From Pseudoalteromonas sp. R3 (GTDB taxonomy: Bacteria > Pseudomonadota > Gammaproteobacteria > Enterobacterales > Alteromonadaceae), in contig NZ_CP034835.1 in NCBI RefSeq assembly GCF_004014715.1, positions 2,914,001 through 2,978,000 on the forward strand: DNA of 64,000 bases. The letters are read 5' to 3'. Shown here in pieces: positions 18,277 through 27,766 of this stretch. The translations under genes were made by a program, and so were the position numbers. Numbering within the stretch: position 1 is the stretch's first letter; each line of letters opens with the position of its first letter. The notes below the pieces were generated by a model that saw only the letters and a list, made by a program, of their open reading frames with translations, was not told the origin of the DNA and searched no databases.

Positions 18277-19320
18277 TCAGTGCCACACCCCAACGCTCAT
18301 CTCCGAGGTAAATCCGGGCCCAAATGCAGCAAGCAGGCTGGTATCGCCGTGTCTTGCAGAGTCAAAAGTCCGCTTTAAAACATCAATGACTGCTACGCTG
18401 GAGGTGTTACCTGTTTCAGCCAGGCAAGCCCGGGAGCGGGCCACCATATCTGGCTCAAGCGACAAACACCGCACCAGCTCATCAAGAATACGTTTTCCAC
18501 CGGTGTGAAAAATCGCACTATCAACCTGGTTGGCATCGCGCGACAGGCTGCGTCTGCAAAATGATTGCAGATAAGGTGCAACATGGGGAATGGAGTGCAT
18601 GACCTGCTTATCCAGAGAAAACTTAAAGCCCTGATGGGTAATATCGTATTCGATGTAAGGCAGTGTATCTTTGATGGTAACACTTTGATTATTGGTCAGC
18701 TTGAGGCCAGATACCTGGCTGTCACCACGCATGACCACAGCGGCAGCGCCATCGGCAAACAGCGCATCACTAATAAAGTCCTGTAAACGGTTGGCTTCTC
18801 GATGAAAACACAATGAGGAGGTTTCAACACAGACGATCAGCACATTACTGTTTCTGCGGGTCTGGCAGTATTCAAATGCCCGACCAATCGCCGAGGCCCC
18901 CGCCACACAGCCTAGCTGCGCAATCGGGATTTGCTTGGTTTCATTAGGTAAACCCAGTCGATTGATCAAATGCGCAGTCAATGAGGGCATCATAAAACCA
19001 GTACAAGACGTAGTTATCACCATATCGACGTCTTCCGGCTGCACCCGGGCATTTTCCATCGCTTCTAATGCGACGGTTTGGGCCATATCAATGGCTGCTT
19101 CTTTGTAGCGAGCGGCACGCGCGCCAAAGTCCCCGAGCTTCACGACTTCTGTGAGCGGCAGGATCAGGTGTCGGTTCTTGACCTCTGTATTTTGGATCAT
19201 TTCAAAAGCCCGCTGCTTGTAAGGGCTATCAGGGTGACAAACTTCAATGACGGTCATGATGTCATCAGCATTGACTAGGTGCTCTGGGTAGAAAGTCGCG
19301 GGTTTGCATAATGTGGTCAT
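18277..19320 (-). CDS. Type III polyketide synthase (chalcone/stilbene synthase family)
   Basis: This 347-aa enzyme condenses a starter acyl-CoA with malonyl-CoA to make a short polyketide, often an alkylpyrone or resorcinol. The thiolase-fold catalytic triad is present: Cys in AQLGCVAGAS (about 136), His in IFHTGGKRIL (about 268) and Asn in ETGNTSSVAV (about 304). SCTGFMMPSL and FADGAAAVVM are also typical. I chose ATG 19320 rather than the longer frame from 19401, because AAGGAG sits 6 bases before it and the upstream extension is AT-rich and unrelated to the family. No tailoring enzyme (methyltransferase or hydroxylase) is adjacent. It is divergent from the small peptide gene at 19704. Confidence 0.88.
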   Translation of the reverse strand: MTTLCKPATFYPEHLVNADDIMTVIEVCHPDSPYKQRAFEMIQNTEVKNRHLILPLTEVVKLGDFGARAARYKEAAIDMAQTVALEAMENARVQPEDVDMVITTSCTGFMMPSLTAHLINRLGLPNETKQIPIAQLGCVAGASAIGRAFEYCQTRRNSNVLIVCVETSSLCFHREANRLQDFISDALFADGAAAVVMRGDSQVSGLKLTNNQSVTIKDTLPYIEYDITHQGFKFSLDKQVMHSIPHVAPYLQSFCRRSLSRDANQVDSAIFHTGGKRILDELVRCLSLEPDMVARSRACLAETGNTSSVAVIDVLKRTFDSARHGDTSLLAAFGPGFTSEMSVGVWH

Positions 19321-19703
19321 GTTGTATCTCCTTTTGAATTCATACAAAAAGACCCGACCCACAAAAATAAATTTCACAAAAATAAAAAATAAAATTAACA
19401 ACAGGGGTTCTTGAAGAAAATATCTTTGGCTTTAAAAATCAATTTATTAAAATAAAAATCAGCAAAAACGTTAAATTAAAGATCTAAAAAACAACAAAAT
19501 TGAGACATAAAGTACCTGAAGAGAAACAATGAGGAATGCCATTAAACACCAGCGTTCAAGGCCATAGAGCATTTTCAGGAGGTCGCCACATCTGTAACAG
19601 GCGGTGCTCTGCCACAATTGCATTTTTCTGTTGCACATTTACCTAATTAAGGTAATTTATTGCTGTGCTCAATTGGGTGAGCACGTAACTTAAAGGAATA
19701 ATT
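19321..19703. promoter_or_regulatory. Divergent promoter region between PKS and peptide gene
   Basis: This 383-bp gap is very AT-rich next to the PKS start. Near the peptide gene it carries two short inverted repeats: TTACCT/AGGTAA around 19640-19655, and GTGCTC/GAGCAC with an 8-base spacer at 19665-19684. The second lies 20 bp before the peptide ATG, between promoter and ribosome-binding site, so it could be an operator or a 5' leader hairpin. No protein gene is seen. Confidence 0.45.
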
Positions 19704-19889
19704 ATGAAACTTAACTTCAAAAAGAAAGCGGTTAAAAACCTGACGCACACGGCAAATCAAATGCCACACCATGTAACACACCAGGTTGCAGGAGGTGCTT
19801 TTCCCGGACTAACAAACCATCACTGCTCTGCACTGGATATGTGTATAACAACGGATTGCTTTACGTTGGAATGTAACTTCCCATTATAA
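19704..19889 (+). CDS. Candidate RiPP/bacteriocin precursor peptide with double-glycine leader
   Basis: This 61-aa peptide has a basic, amphipathic leader (MKLNFKKKAVKNL...), a T-x-Q-V-A-G-G leader end at about residues 25-31, and a 30-residue cysteine-rich core. The core has Cys at four positions with spacings of 5, 4 and 4 residues, and several Ser/Thr residues between them. Leader peptides ending in GG are cut by C39 peptidase-type exporters. A core with Cys and Ser/Thr suits disulfides or lanthionine rings. AAAGGA lies 8 bases before the ATG. No modifying enzyme or exporter of that type is in the window, so the maturation system must lie elsewhere if it exists. It is divergent from the type III PKS. 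Confidence 0.6.
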   Translation: MKLNFKKKAVKNLTHTANQMPHHVTHQVAGGAFPGLTNHHCSALDMCITTDCFTLECNFPL

Positions 19890-19929
19890 ACGTTTGCTTC
19901 AGCACTGCCTGTTGGGCGTGTTGTGAATA

Positions 19930-19960
19930 CAAGGCACTGGGACACGGATCCCATGCCTTG
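19930..19960. terminator. Hairpin between convergent genes
   Basis: CAAGGCA and TGCCTTG form a 7-bp stem that can extend inward through GGG/CCC. It lies between the peptide gene stop and the S41 peptidase stop and could serve both. No T-run follows, so it is only a probable terminator. Confidence 0.4.
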
Positions 19961-19974
19961 CATAATCGCAGTTT

Positions 19975-21236
19975 CTATTCAATCAATGCAGGCAACTGAG
20001 TGTGTGCGTTTAGTTGTGATAGAAGATACGTCAACACGGTATCCTTTCCTGTGCGGTAATCCTCCCAGCTCGGTGCTATATGTATGTCCGGATACACGGC
20101 ATCACTTTGTACGTCTGAAAATGGATAGTACCGTTTCGACAAGCTGAACCGACGCCCCGAGTTTGGCAGCGAGAACACGCTATTTTCTGAAAACTGATTT
20201 GGGTCTCCTCCGGTTGGGGTGCCGACCACTGTGGCATTGAGGATTTGTCTGAACTGCACGGTATTGGTCATGGCAGCAGAAAAGGTTTCTCCATCTGATA
20301 AAACATAGACTCCCTGCATCCAGTCAATCTGATCCAGAGATTGCAAACATGCTGACAACGCCAGGCCCGAGTAGAAATTACCGCCACCGTTGCCTCTGAA
20401 ATCAATAATTATAACGCGCGAATCCGCCGTCCTGAGTGTCGCCTGCAAGTCCTCACAATGCGCTATTATCTGCTCTAGTTTGGGATAAGACGTAAAGGCA
20501 AAGTAAGCGGCCTTATGCTGCCTCAACAGGCTCAATGTGATCCCTGGCATGCCAATACTCTGCGCGGTTAGCTCGGGCTCTGTGCGTGAATAAGCAGAGC
20601 TGAGTTTACCAAATTCACTCATACTAACGGGCGAAACCTGTACACTGACCTCCTCTTTCCCTGTACCAAATTTGAACAGCGCTGACTGGCCCTCTGCCAC
20701 TATCTCAAGCCCAAGCAATAATTTATGTAAAGACAGGTAATACTCAAAGCTGGTTTTTTCACTGTACTGATTGTCTACGCCAGGCAAAGTAGCCGACAAC
20801 TGAGCGTACAGCTCAGCCACACTCACCCCGTTGATAGAGCTAAGCTGAGCCCCAGCAAGTTGCGATATTTTGGCGTGGTGTCGATAACACGTAAGGTATC
20901 GCCAAAAAACTTATACCTAAATGGAAAGTGCTGGTGTGGCCCCGACATCATAAAGTAATTGCTGTGTCCGTCGCTTATTGCCCGGCTTATCGTCATTAGC
21001 CGGGTTTCGACCTGCGCTTCTGTGAGCACCGGCAGTTGTGTTTTGAGGCGCTCAACCCTTAGGTAAAAGTCTGCTTCTGCCAGTGTATGAAATGGCTGAA
21101 TGTGTTGCGTTTTCACCTGCTGGACATAAAAGTCAATGTCTTCCAGCCAGGCTTGTTGCTCTGCCTGGGTAAGCGGTGAAGCGGCACCACCAAATGTAAA
21201 GCTGCCAAATATCAGCGCCATCAGAGCGTGTTTCAT
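19975..21236 (-). pseudogene. S41-family peptidase, split by a one-base frameshift
   Basis: Two frames encode one secreted S41 (C-terminal-processing-like) serine peptidase. The first (21236 to 20823) has a signal peptide (MKHALMALIFGSFTFGGA) and runs to KYRNLLG, then leaves the family pattern. The second (from 20826 and upstream) continues as AGAQLSSINGVSVAELYAQL. It later has IIIDFRGNGGG, the catalytic Ser region SDGETFSAAMTNT and GTPTGGDPNQF. Restoring one G in the CTGGGGCTC run at about 20850 joins KYRNLLG to AQLSSING in one frame of about 420 aa. Its ATG overlaps the stop of the GlxA-like regulator by 4 bases (ATGA), so the two form an operon. It is either a recent pseudogene or a homopolymer sequencing error. 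Confidence 0.85.
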
Positions 21237-22183
21237 CGGTTAATTCCTTTTGTATAGTGTGACGGGGATACCCCAAACTGTCTTATAAATGCACGCCTGA
21301 AACTGTCATAGCTGTTAAAACCAAGCTTGCCCGAGACATGTTGCAGACTGATATTTTCTTCACAGAGCAGGTCGCGTGCATGATTCAGTTTCAGGGTCTT
21401 AAAGTAGTGACTGGGTGTACAATTCAGATGCTGCTTAAACAATCGTGTCAGTTGCCGCTCGCTGAGATTACAAAACTCAGCCATCCTGGATACCGTGACC
21501 GACTGATTAAGCTGGGTGCTCAACCAATCCATCAGCGGAGAAAGCTTCAAACTGTCGCCAGATTGCAATGCCAGGGCATCTGAATACTGATGCTGGTTTC
21601 CTGAGCGTTGCAGGTAGACCACCAGATCTTTCGCCACTTGTGCAGCAATACTGTTGCCATGATCCTCTCTCACAATAGCCAGTGCCAGATCAACACCCGA
21701 CAGCACCCCAGCCGACGACCAGACATGCTGGTCCTGTATATACAGAGGATCCGCAGAAACGGTGCAATGTGGATGTTGCCGGGCCAGATTTTCGCAATAG
21801 CGCCAGTGCGTCGTCAGGGTCAATGCCTTGTCAGGAAAAAGCTGGGCCAACACAAACGCGCCGGTACAAATACTGAATACCCGTTCAGCTTTGCCTGCCA
21901 GCGCCGATAGAGCAGCAAGTTGTTGGGCGCTAAGCGTTAACGTCCGCATGCCACTGCCACCACAAATGATCAAATCATCCAGGTCAATATTATCGTCCAG
22001 CCCAAAATCGGCATGAACCTGTTGACCATAAGCCGTCCTGACCGGGCCGGACACTATGCTCAACAGCTTGCTCGCATAGGCATTTGGCACGCAGGCGTTG
22101 GCTTCCATAAAGGTATCCAACGGCCCAAATAAGTCCAGGGCCTGAAACCCATCCGCGATAAAATATACTTGTTTTCTGGTCAT
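21233..22183 (-). CDS. GlxA-family AraC-type transcriptional regulator
   Basis: This 316-aa regulator has an N-terminal DJ-1/PfpI-like (amidotransferase fold) domain, with QALDLFGPLDTFMEAN near the start and a nucleophile-elbow-like FSICTGAFVLAQ near residue 105. The C-terminal AraC helix-turn-helix pair (from about 215) reads SVTVSRMAEFCNLSERQLTRLF and then LGFNSYDSFRRAF. Proteins of this layout usually respond to nitrogenous metabolites. The stop overlaps the start of the S41 peptidase (ATGA), so the peptidase is its likely co-expressed partner or target. Confidence 0.9.
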   Translation of the reverse strand: MTRKQVYFIADGFQALDLFGPLDTFMEANACVPNAYASKLLSIVSGPVRTAYGQQVHADFGLDDNIDLDDLIICGGSGMRTLTLSAQQLAALSALAGKAERVFSICTGAFVLAQLFPDKALTLTTHWRYCENLARQHPHCTVSADPLYIQDQHVWSSAGVLSGVDLALAIVREDHGNSIAAQVAKDLVVYLQRSGNQHQYSDALALQSGDSLKLSPLMDWLSTQLNQSVTVSRMAEFCNLSERQLTRLFKQHLNCTPSHYFKTLKLNHARDLLCEENISLQHVSGKLGFNSYDSFRRAFIRQFGVSPSHYTKGINR

Positions 22184-22315
22184 ACCTTACTCCTTAGATG
22201 TCCATCATAACCGAACAAGCAGTGTCACTTAAGACACAAAATCGACAAAATCAGACACCATAACTGAGCGTCAGTTGCAACAACGGGTTGCGGCCAGACA
22301 GAAAAGTGAAAAGGC

Positions 22316-23062
22316 TTATTGCAGGAACTGATATCGGCTCAGTAACTTTTGATAGGCGGGGCTGTTTTTAAACTGCACCATCTTGAGGTTAAAGGCCTCT
22401 TTAAGCTCAGGATCTCTGAATGCAATTCGATAAGGTGACGCGGGAAATAAATGATGCACCGATACGTTGACCATCTGGTCACGACCAAGGATAGCCTTGC
22501 TCAGATAGTTAAATATATTAATATCCATAACGACTACATCGACTTTGCCCTGCAGCAGCAGCTCAACCTGTTTTTGCTGGTCGGGCAGCTCTATATACAA
22601 GGGGCTATTGGCGGTTGCGAGCTGATATTCCATCCCCAGGACCAGCGATGCATTTTGAAATCCAATCACAGCGTAATTCTCAAGTGCACTGATACTGTGC
22701 AGCTTTACGTTACGACTTTTTAAGCTAATTGCGGTGTTATGATAGGTAATATAGGGTTCAGACAGGACCGCTCCCGCTAAATCCATGCGCCGGTTCATGG
22801 TCAGTGCAACATCCACTTTTGAGGTTTTCAACAGAGAATTCGAGCGACCAAACGGCACGTAAACAAACTGCAGGTCATGGCCCAGCGCAGCAAAAATCGC
22901 TTTCACCATATCCAGTTCAAAGCCGGTATCTCCCTGCTCTATAACGTAAGGAGGTTTGGTCCAACCGACTGAAACATCGAGCTTATCCGCCACCGCGGCT
23001 TTACTCAAAGTCAGCCCGGATATCAGGATGCTACAGATAACAAGACATCGCGATATATTCAT
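22316..23062 (-). CDS. Periplasmic solute-binding protein, family 3
   Basis: This 248-aa secreted protein has a signal peptide (MNISRCLVICSILISGLTLS) and the bilobal family 3 pattern: VSVGWTKPPYVIEQGDTGFELDMVKAIFAALGHDLQFV, then SKVDVALTMNRR, then LLQGKVDVVVMD. Such proteins bind polar amino acids or act as stand-alone sensors. I prefer ATG 23062 to the upstream TTG at 23074, because AGGTGAT sits directly before it and the signal peptide then starts correctly. No ABC permease genes adjoin it, so a sensory or orphan role is possible. Confidence 0.85.
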   Translation of the reverse strand: MNISRCLVICSILISGLTLSKAAVADKLDVSVGWTKPPYVIEQGDTGFELDMVKAIFAALGHDLQFVYVPFGRSNSLLKTSKVDVALTMNRRMDLAGAVLSEPYITYHNTAISLKSRNVKLHSISALENYAVIGFQNASLVLGMEYQLATANSPLYIELPDQQKQVELLLQGKVDVVVMDINIFNYLSKAILGRDQMVNVSVHHLFPASPYRIAFRDPELKEAFNLKMVQFKNSPAYQKLLSRYQFLQ

Positions 23063-23234
23063 ATCACCTACCAACTTCCTTCTATGTTTATTATTCTAGA
23101 GCCGTTTTCACGAGCTGCAATGACAATTCAGGGAAAGATATGCTCTTGTGCAATCGGGCAGTACCAGATCCGCTTCAAACATAAACGCCCCCGTATGGGC
23201 AACGCTTAGATGAATTCCACACGGGTAATTTTAA

Positions 23235-23459
23235 TTATGATACTGCTTCACCGTCTTTAGACAGCGCCTCTTTCAGACGTTGTGCCAGTGCCTGACGTTG
23301 ACCCGCATCATAACTGCTGCTATCTGGGTTGAGCTGCTCAGCAGCTTCCAGAATTAAAGGTTCCAGTGCGGCCATTTTTTCACTGAGTGCTTTTAACTTA
23401 AGCTGAGTTGCTGACCAGTGTTCAGCCTGAATTTTGACGATATCTCCCGACATGCTCAC
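23235..23459 (-). CDS. Small hypothetical protein, helical
   Basis: This 74-aa protein is mostly alpha-helical and charged (AEHWSATQLKLKALSEKMAA, then ALAQRLKEALSKDGEA). It has no signal peptide, no cysteine and no motif I recognise. The initiator could also be the internal Met of MSGDIVK. It lies downstream of dabA but beyond a strong terminator, so it is probably transcribed separately. Confidence 0.6.
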   Translation of the reverse strand: MSMSGDIVKIQAEHWSATQLKLKALSEKMAALEPLILEAAEQLNPDSSSYDAGQRQALAQRLKEALSKDGEAVS

Positions 23460-23565
23460 TCCGTATTATTGCCTGTTGTTCTGTACGTTATGCCACTCAT
23501 AGTAAACTCCCTATGGTTACTGTAACTGTGGCAGATCCGCACGAATATACCAAGCGCCGTGGTAA

Positions 23566-23596
23566 TAAAAAAAGCGGCAACCGGAGGTTGCCGCTT
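23566..23596 (-). terminator. Rho-independent terminator of the dab operon
   Basis: On the minus strand GCGGCAACC and GGTTGCCGC form a perfect 9-bp stem with a 3-base loop, followed by seven T residues. It lies about 42 bp after the dabA stop codon. Confidence 0.88.
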
Positions 23597-23637
23597 CGTG
23601 CCCCACAGCTTTGTTCTGGTAGTGTAAATACCAGAAA

Positions 23638-26088
23638 TCAAAGACACTGTACTATTTTTGATTCTTCACCTGATTCGGGCGACCCAACCGACACCGGCCA
23701 CCAGCGATTTTGATAAAAGCGACTTATCTCGCCCGTTTGTTGCCACTGAAATACGTACAGCCACTCATTATCGATCAACTGCCTGACCACCTCATGACGC
23801 TCAGCAATCTCTTTAATCGCAGATTTAGGTGCTGCCAGATAAACAGACAGGCGTAACACCTGATGCATCCAGTCGTATCCATTGTGTAACGACTGCATTG
23901 CAAGGCCGGTTCGCAAATCGCCGCCATTGCCCTCAAACACCCCGATGTTACCGCCCACCGCGTTATGCAACACCTTATTGCCACTGCCGAAGTGCAGATT
24001 ATCTGTGGTCGAGGCGTTGTATTGCATGTTGATCCAGTGAGTCACCAGCATAGGGGCAGTCATTATGGCTTCCAGAATCTGATAGTCCGGATCCTGCTGA
24101 TACTGGTAATCATGCAAAAAGCTACGCCCCTGTAAATCAATGCCCTGAGTCCAGCTACGGGGTGCAACGATAAATGCAGCATTGTTTGCCAGCCCCCACT
24201 CAGGACGAGTCTGAGACCAATCCAGGCTGCGAGCTATCAGGGCCTGATCCAGCGCTTCCCGACTTGCATCAGCCAACTGAATATCCAGCTTTGCCGCCCG
24301 CTCTTTTTGTGCCGCCGTCGTAGCGCCCTCAAGCCATGACGTAATCTGCGCGTCCGGCTTTTGATCATAACAACGAATATGATCTGTGGTGGTATTGTGC
24401 AGTGCCGCTACAAATTTTGTCTGCTCTGGGATCTCAATCCCCAGCTCAGGTAATGCCGCACGCACCGCCTTGTCATTGAGTAACCAGGCCAGCACTTTGA
24501 CATTTACTTCCCCACTTTGTCCACCGCATGCACCGCACCCAAGTCCCGCTTCCTGCAAGTTGTTGGCAGAGTGGCTGCCATGCCCAACTAACAGCACAGT
24601 GGGAGCGAACTGCTCAAACCCCATTGCCTTCAGCACGCCAGCGGCCAGACCCGCCTTTTGTTGTGCGCTCAGTTCCTCTCCATTTTGTGTCAACGACCAG
24701 TCCTGACTGTTCGTCAGCTTATCAACCGGATGGGCCTGTTCAGATGCAAAGAAGGCTTTTTTCAGTAATTTAAAGGTATCCAGCCAGCCTGCCGATTCCA
24801 CCATAGAGAATGAGGCCGTGGCCGATTTAGAAAATGCCTGCCAGCGGGCGCCTGCATTGAGCGAAGCGGCGCCATGTTTATCTGCCTGGCCATGAGAGGC
24901 CACCAAACTTGGTAACAATAAACCCGGGCACTGAGGGCGGTTCACATCAGCCTGTTGCACCTGATATGAAATCGGTAAACCAAAGAAGCCTGCAAACCCC
25001 ATCGTCTGTATGCTATCGCTTTGCGCTTCCAGTGCGCGACGATAAACCTCAGAACGTACATCGATACAAAATGCGGCTTGACACTGTATGGCCTGTAGCG
25101 GCTGATTTGCCGAGCGACTCAGTGCCTTGTGTAGCTGATGCTGATAACTCAGCTCTGCTGCTCTGGCCCAGATCCACAGTGGTTTTTGTTGCGTTAGATG
25201 TTGCGCCGGCTGCTCTGACAGCAGTGCGAGAGATTGCTTCCATTGATGCGCCAAAGTAGTAAAAAATGTCGGGGAATGAGCTTGCTGGTAACGCCATAGC
25301 ACCAGCTCCCACGCCATACGAATAGCAAGCAGATCCTGCATTTGATCCTGTGGCTCACCTTTAAGCTCGTTTTGCCAGCGTAAATAGGCAACCCAGGCGC
25401 CCCATCCGCTCACATCCAGCAACAACGCGTGTGCATACAACTCAACCTGGTCGTCCCGCACCCCAAAGGTATCCAGCGCTTGTGCTATCAAAACACCCGG
25501 GTCGTCTGGTAACTGTTTAAAATAGCGATGCAGATCGGGTTCATCCAGCACGATACTGATACCGCGATCACGCTGACTAACCGCCAGCCAGTGCGTGTAC
25601 AGAGCAGGCTGCGCATTGCTGTGCTCACGATGCAACATGGGCTGAGCTTGTTGAAAATGCGCAGCACAGAACTGGCTGATCTGATGAATGATTTCATCTT
25701 TACAGGCCATTTTGTGACGCGCCCTGTGCTCATCCAGTAACGCCGAAAAAGACTGCCAGGGTGCCAGCTCTGGCGCACGTTCCAGTGCCTGAACCAGCTC
25801 ACCTACACTCATACTTTGCCCCGATTCTGCCAGCGCCATGTGTAGTGCCTGCTCGCTGATCAGATCACGCCGATACCAGTCCAGATAATCGCTGGGGGGC
25901 ATCAGCATTGAAATACCCGCCAGCGCGCTAAGCCGTGCGCTGACCTGTTCAATGCGCTCATTGCGCATTGGCCAGTAGGGGCTGACTGCTATCATCTGGT
26001 CCAGCGGCCAGCTGGGTGCCAACTTCTGGCAAGCAGCCTGGACAGACATCCGCTGTGCCTGCGTAAGAGTGCGAATATCACTTGCCAT
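23638..26088 (-). CDS. dabA: DabA, inorganic carbon accumulation subunit
   Basis: This 816-aa protein (formerly DUF2309) is the cytoplasmic, carbonic-anhydrase-like subunit of the DAB inorganic-carbon transporter. With DabB it couples an ion gradient to one-way hydration of CO2 to bicarbonate. Candidate zinc and active-site residues are present: Cys and Asp in AFCIDVRSEV (about 340), His in LVGHGSHSANN (about 500) and Cys in GLGCGACGG (about 515). It starts 1 bp after the dabB stop, so the two are co-translated, and a strong terminator follows. Heterotrophs use DAB to supply bicarbonate for biosynthetic carboxylations at air-level CO2. The gene is full length. Confidence 0.93.
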   Translation of the reverse strand: MASDIRTLTQAQRMSVQAACQKLAPSWPLDQMIAVSPYWPMRNERIEQVSARLSALAGISMLMPPSDYLDWYRRDLISEQALHMALAESGQSMSVGELVQALERAPELAPWQSFSALLDEHRARHKMACKDEIIHQISQFCAAHFQQAQPMLHREHSNAQPALYTHWLAVSQRDRGISIVLDEPDLHRYFKQLPDDPGVLIAQALDTFGVRDDQVELYAHALLLDVSGWGAWVAYLRWQNELKGEPQDQMQDLLAIRMAWELVLWRYQQAHSPTFFTTLAHQWKQSLALLSEQPAQHLTQQKPLWIWARAAELSYQHQLHKALSRSANQPLQAIQCQAAFCIDVRSEVYRRALEAQSDSIQTMGFAGFFGLPISYQVQQADVNRPQCPGLLLPSLVASHGQADKHGAASLNAGARWQAFSKSATASFSMVESAGWLDTFKLLKKAFFASEQAHPVDKLTNSQDWSLTQNGEELSAQQKAGLAAGVLKAMGFEQFAPTVLLVGHGSHSANNLQEAGLGCGACGGQSGEVNVKVLAWLLNDKAVRAALPELGIEIPEQTKFVAALHNTTTDHIRCYDQKPDAQITSWLEGATTAAQKERAAKLDIQLADASREALDQALIARSLDWSQTRPEWGLANNAAFIVAPRSWTQGIDLQGRSFLHDYQYQQDPDYQILEAIMTAPMLVTHWINMQYNASTTDNLHFGSGNKVLHNAVGGNIGVFEGNGGDLRTGLAMQSLHNGYDWMHQVLRLSVYLAAPKSAIKEIAERHEVVRQLIDNEWLYVFQWQQTGEISRFYQNRWWPVSVGSPESGEESKIVQCL

Positions 26089-26089
26089 G

Positions 26090-27664
26090 TTAAGACTCCT
26101 GAATTAATCCATACGGGCGCTTGACGGCGCGTTGCGATTTGACTGGGGCTGGCAGCTTCACCGGCCACACTTTCAATGTCAGCCGGGTCCACCACTCATC
26201 CAGATACAATCCGGCAAACAGCACCACAGACAGGCTTTGTACCTTAGGGTGTGCTGCTCGGTAGGTTAGTAGCCAGTTCAGTACAAACAGGCTTGCAAAC
26301 AGCGCCAGCACCACACTATCCGCCACACTCAAAGGCGCTTCATGCAGCGCCACATTAGCAAAGACGGTCTGCGCCAGCAGGGTTTTCAGGGCAGCATAAC
26401 TGGCCAGCAATAGCACACTGAGCGCCACCACACCTGCCCATGGCAAACTATGGTGCGCACTGCTGCGCTGTGCCAGCAGCAAGGTTAGCGACATGGCCAG
26501 TAAGGCCCACATACTCAGGGCTGTGCCCTGGCCCACCAGCCAATAGGTTACAGCAACCAGGCTGACACTCAGCAGCGCTGCGCCCAGCCAGCGGGTCAAA
26601 GACGGGGTGACAGGGACTGCCAGACGTGCCTGGAGGTTTTCGCGAACTGCGTTCCCTGAATTAAGAAAAGCGTGAGCCTTGTAGGCAGAGTGAGCCAGTA
26701 AATGTAACAGCGCCAGCTCGTAAAGACCCAACGCACATTCAACCAGCATCAGACCCATCTGTGCACTGGTTGACCAGGCCAGGCGAACCTTAACACTCAC
26801 CCGGGTTGTCATGATCAGCGCCGCCAGGACCGTTGTCAGGCCACCGGCAAGCAGCAAGAGCCACTGCGCAATAGCGACTTGCATGACCACAGGTGCAAAC
26901 ACTATCATTAAAAAACCACCCAGATTGATAACACCCGCATGTAACAGGGCACTGACTGGCGTAGGCGCTTCGACCACCTGCATCAGCCAGCCATGTACCG
27001 GCAACTGCGCACATTTGATGAGTGCGACGAGTACCAGAGATACTGCGGCAATCTGGGTGTAAACACTGACTTCAGGGTTGGGGGCCTGATAATATGCCAG
27101 AATATCGGTCAACAAAAAGGTGCCGTGAGCCTGGTATAAACACAACACGGCAATACACAGCGCCAGTTCGGCCAGGCGTGCCAGAATAAATTTTTTGTGC
27201 GCGCCCAGGGCTGCACGGGGACGCTCAGGATAGAAAAGTAACAGCTGATGCAAAGCCAGGCTGATCAGCGTCCAGCCCAGTAAAAACAGCAGCAAGTGAT
27301 TGCTCAACACCACCAGAGACACCGCTGCCAGCGTGCCAGGCAACCAGCGCCAGTAAACATTCAGGCGCGGCTCACCAGCCATATAGTTAAGAGAAAAGCG
27401 CATCAAAATGACGGCCATAAATATCACAAGGGCAAACATGAACAGTCCCAGTGAAGTGACATGAACCCAGTGGGTAAAGGCACTGTCGGGAAGTATCTTA
27501 GTGTCGACGCCCTGCCCTGCAAGGGCTGCGACCAACAAAACCAACAACCAGCCAGAGAAGACGGTTACAAACCGCTTGCCGATGCGTTCGGCTCGGCCGC
27601 AGTACCAGGCACTGAGCGCAAAACTGAGCGTGATGACGAGCATCATCATTAATGATATTGACAT
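26090..27664 (-). CDS. dabB: DabB, membrane ion-translocating subunit (NuoL-like)
   Basis: This 524-aa protein has about 14 hydrophobic segments and belongs to the proton-conducting membrane transporter family of complex I and Mrp antiporters. Conserved features include the LIKCAQLPVHGWLMQVVEAPTPVSALLHAGVINLGG stretch (about residues 212-247, split here from a longer motif) and the later Lys-containing helix LAHSAYKAHAFL. Beside DabA it is the membrane partner that probably supplies the cation gradient. It heads the dabBA operon and is divergent from a LysR regulator that is its likely controller. The 102-bp gap between them is AT-rich and holds both promoters. Confidence 0.92.
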   Translation of the reverse strand: MSISLMMMLVITLSFALSAWYCGRAERIGKRFVTVFSGWLLVLLVAALAGQGVDTKILPDSAFTHWVHVTSLGLFMFALVIFMAVILMRFSLNYMAGEPRLNVYWRWLPGTLAAVSLVVLSNHLLLFLLGWTLISLALHQLLLFYPERPRAALGAHKKFILARLAELALCIAVLCLYQAHGTFLLTDILAYYQAPNPEVSVYTQIAAVSLVLVALIKCAQLPVHGWLMQVVEAPTPVSALLHAGVINLGGFLMIVFAPVVMQVAIAQWLLLLAGGLTTVLAALIMTTRVSVKVRLAWSTSAQMGLMLVECALGLYELALLHLLAHSAYKAHAFLNSGNAVRENLQARLAVPVTPSLTRWLGAALLSVSLVAVTYWLVGQGTALSMWALLAMSLTLLLAQRSSAHHSLPWAGVVALSVLLLASYAALKTLLAQTVFANVALHEAPLSVADSVVLALFASLFVLNWLLTYRAAHPKVQSLSVVLFAGLYLDEWWTRLTLKVWPVKLPAPVKSQRAVKRPYGLIQES

Positions 27665-27766
27665 AATTATCCCACTCCATTCAGAACGGGCTCAGTATGT
27701 CAGACGTTGAAAGATATAAAAAAAATATATATTCTAACTAAACCATATATTTTTTATAACTATTGA

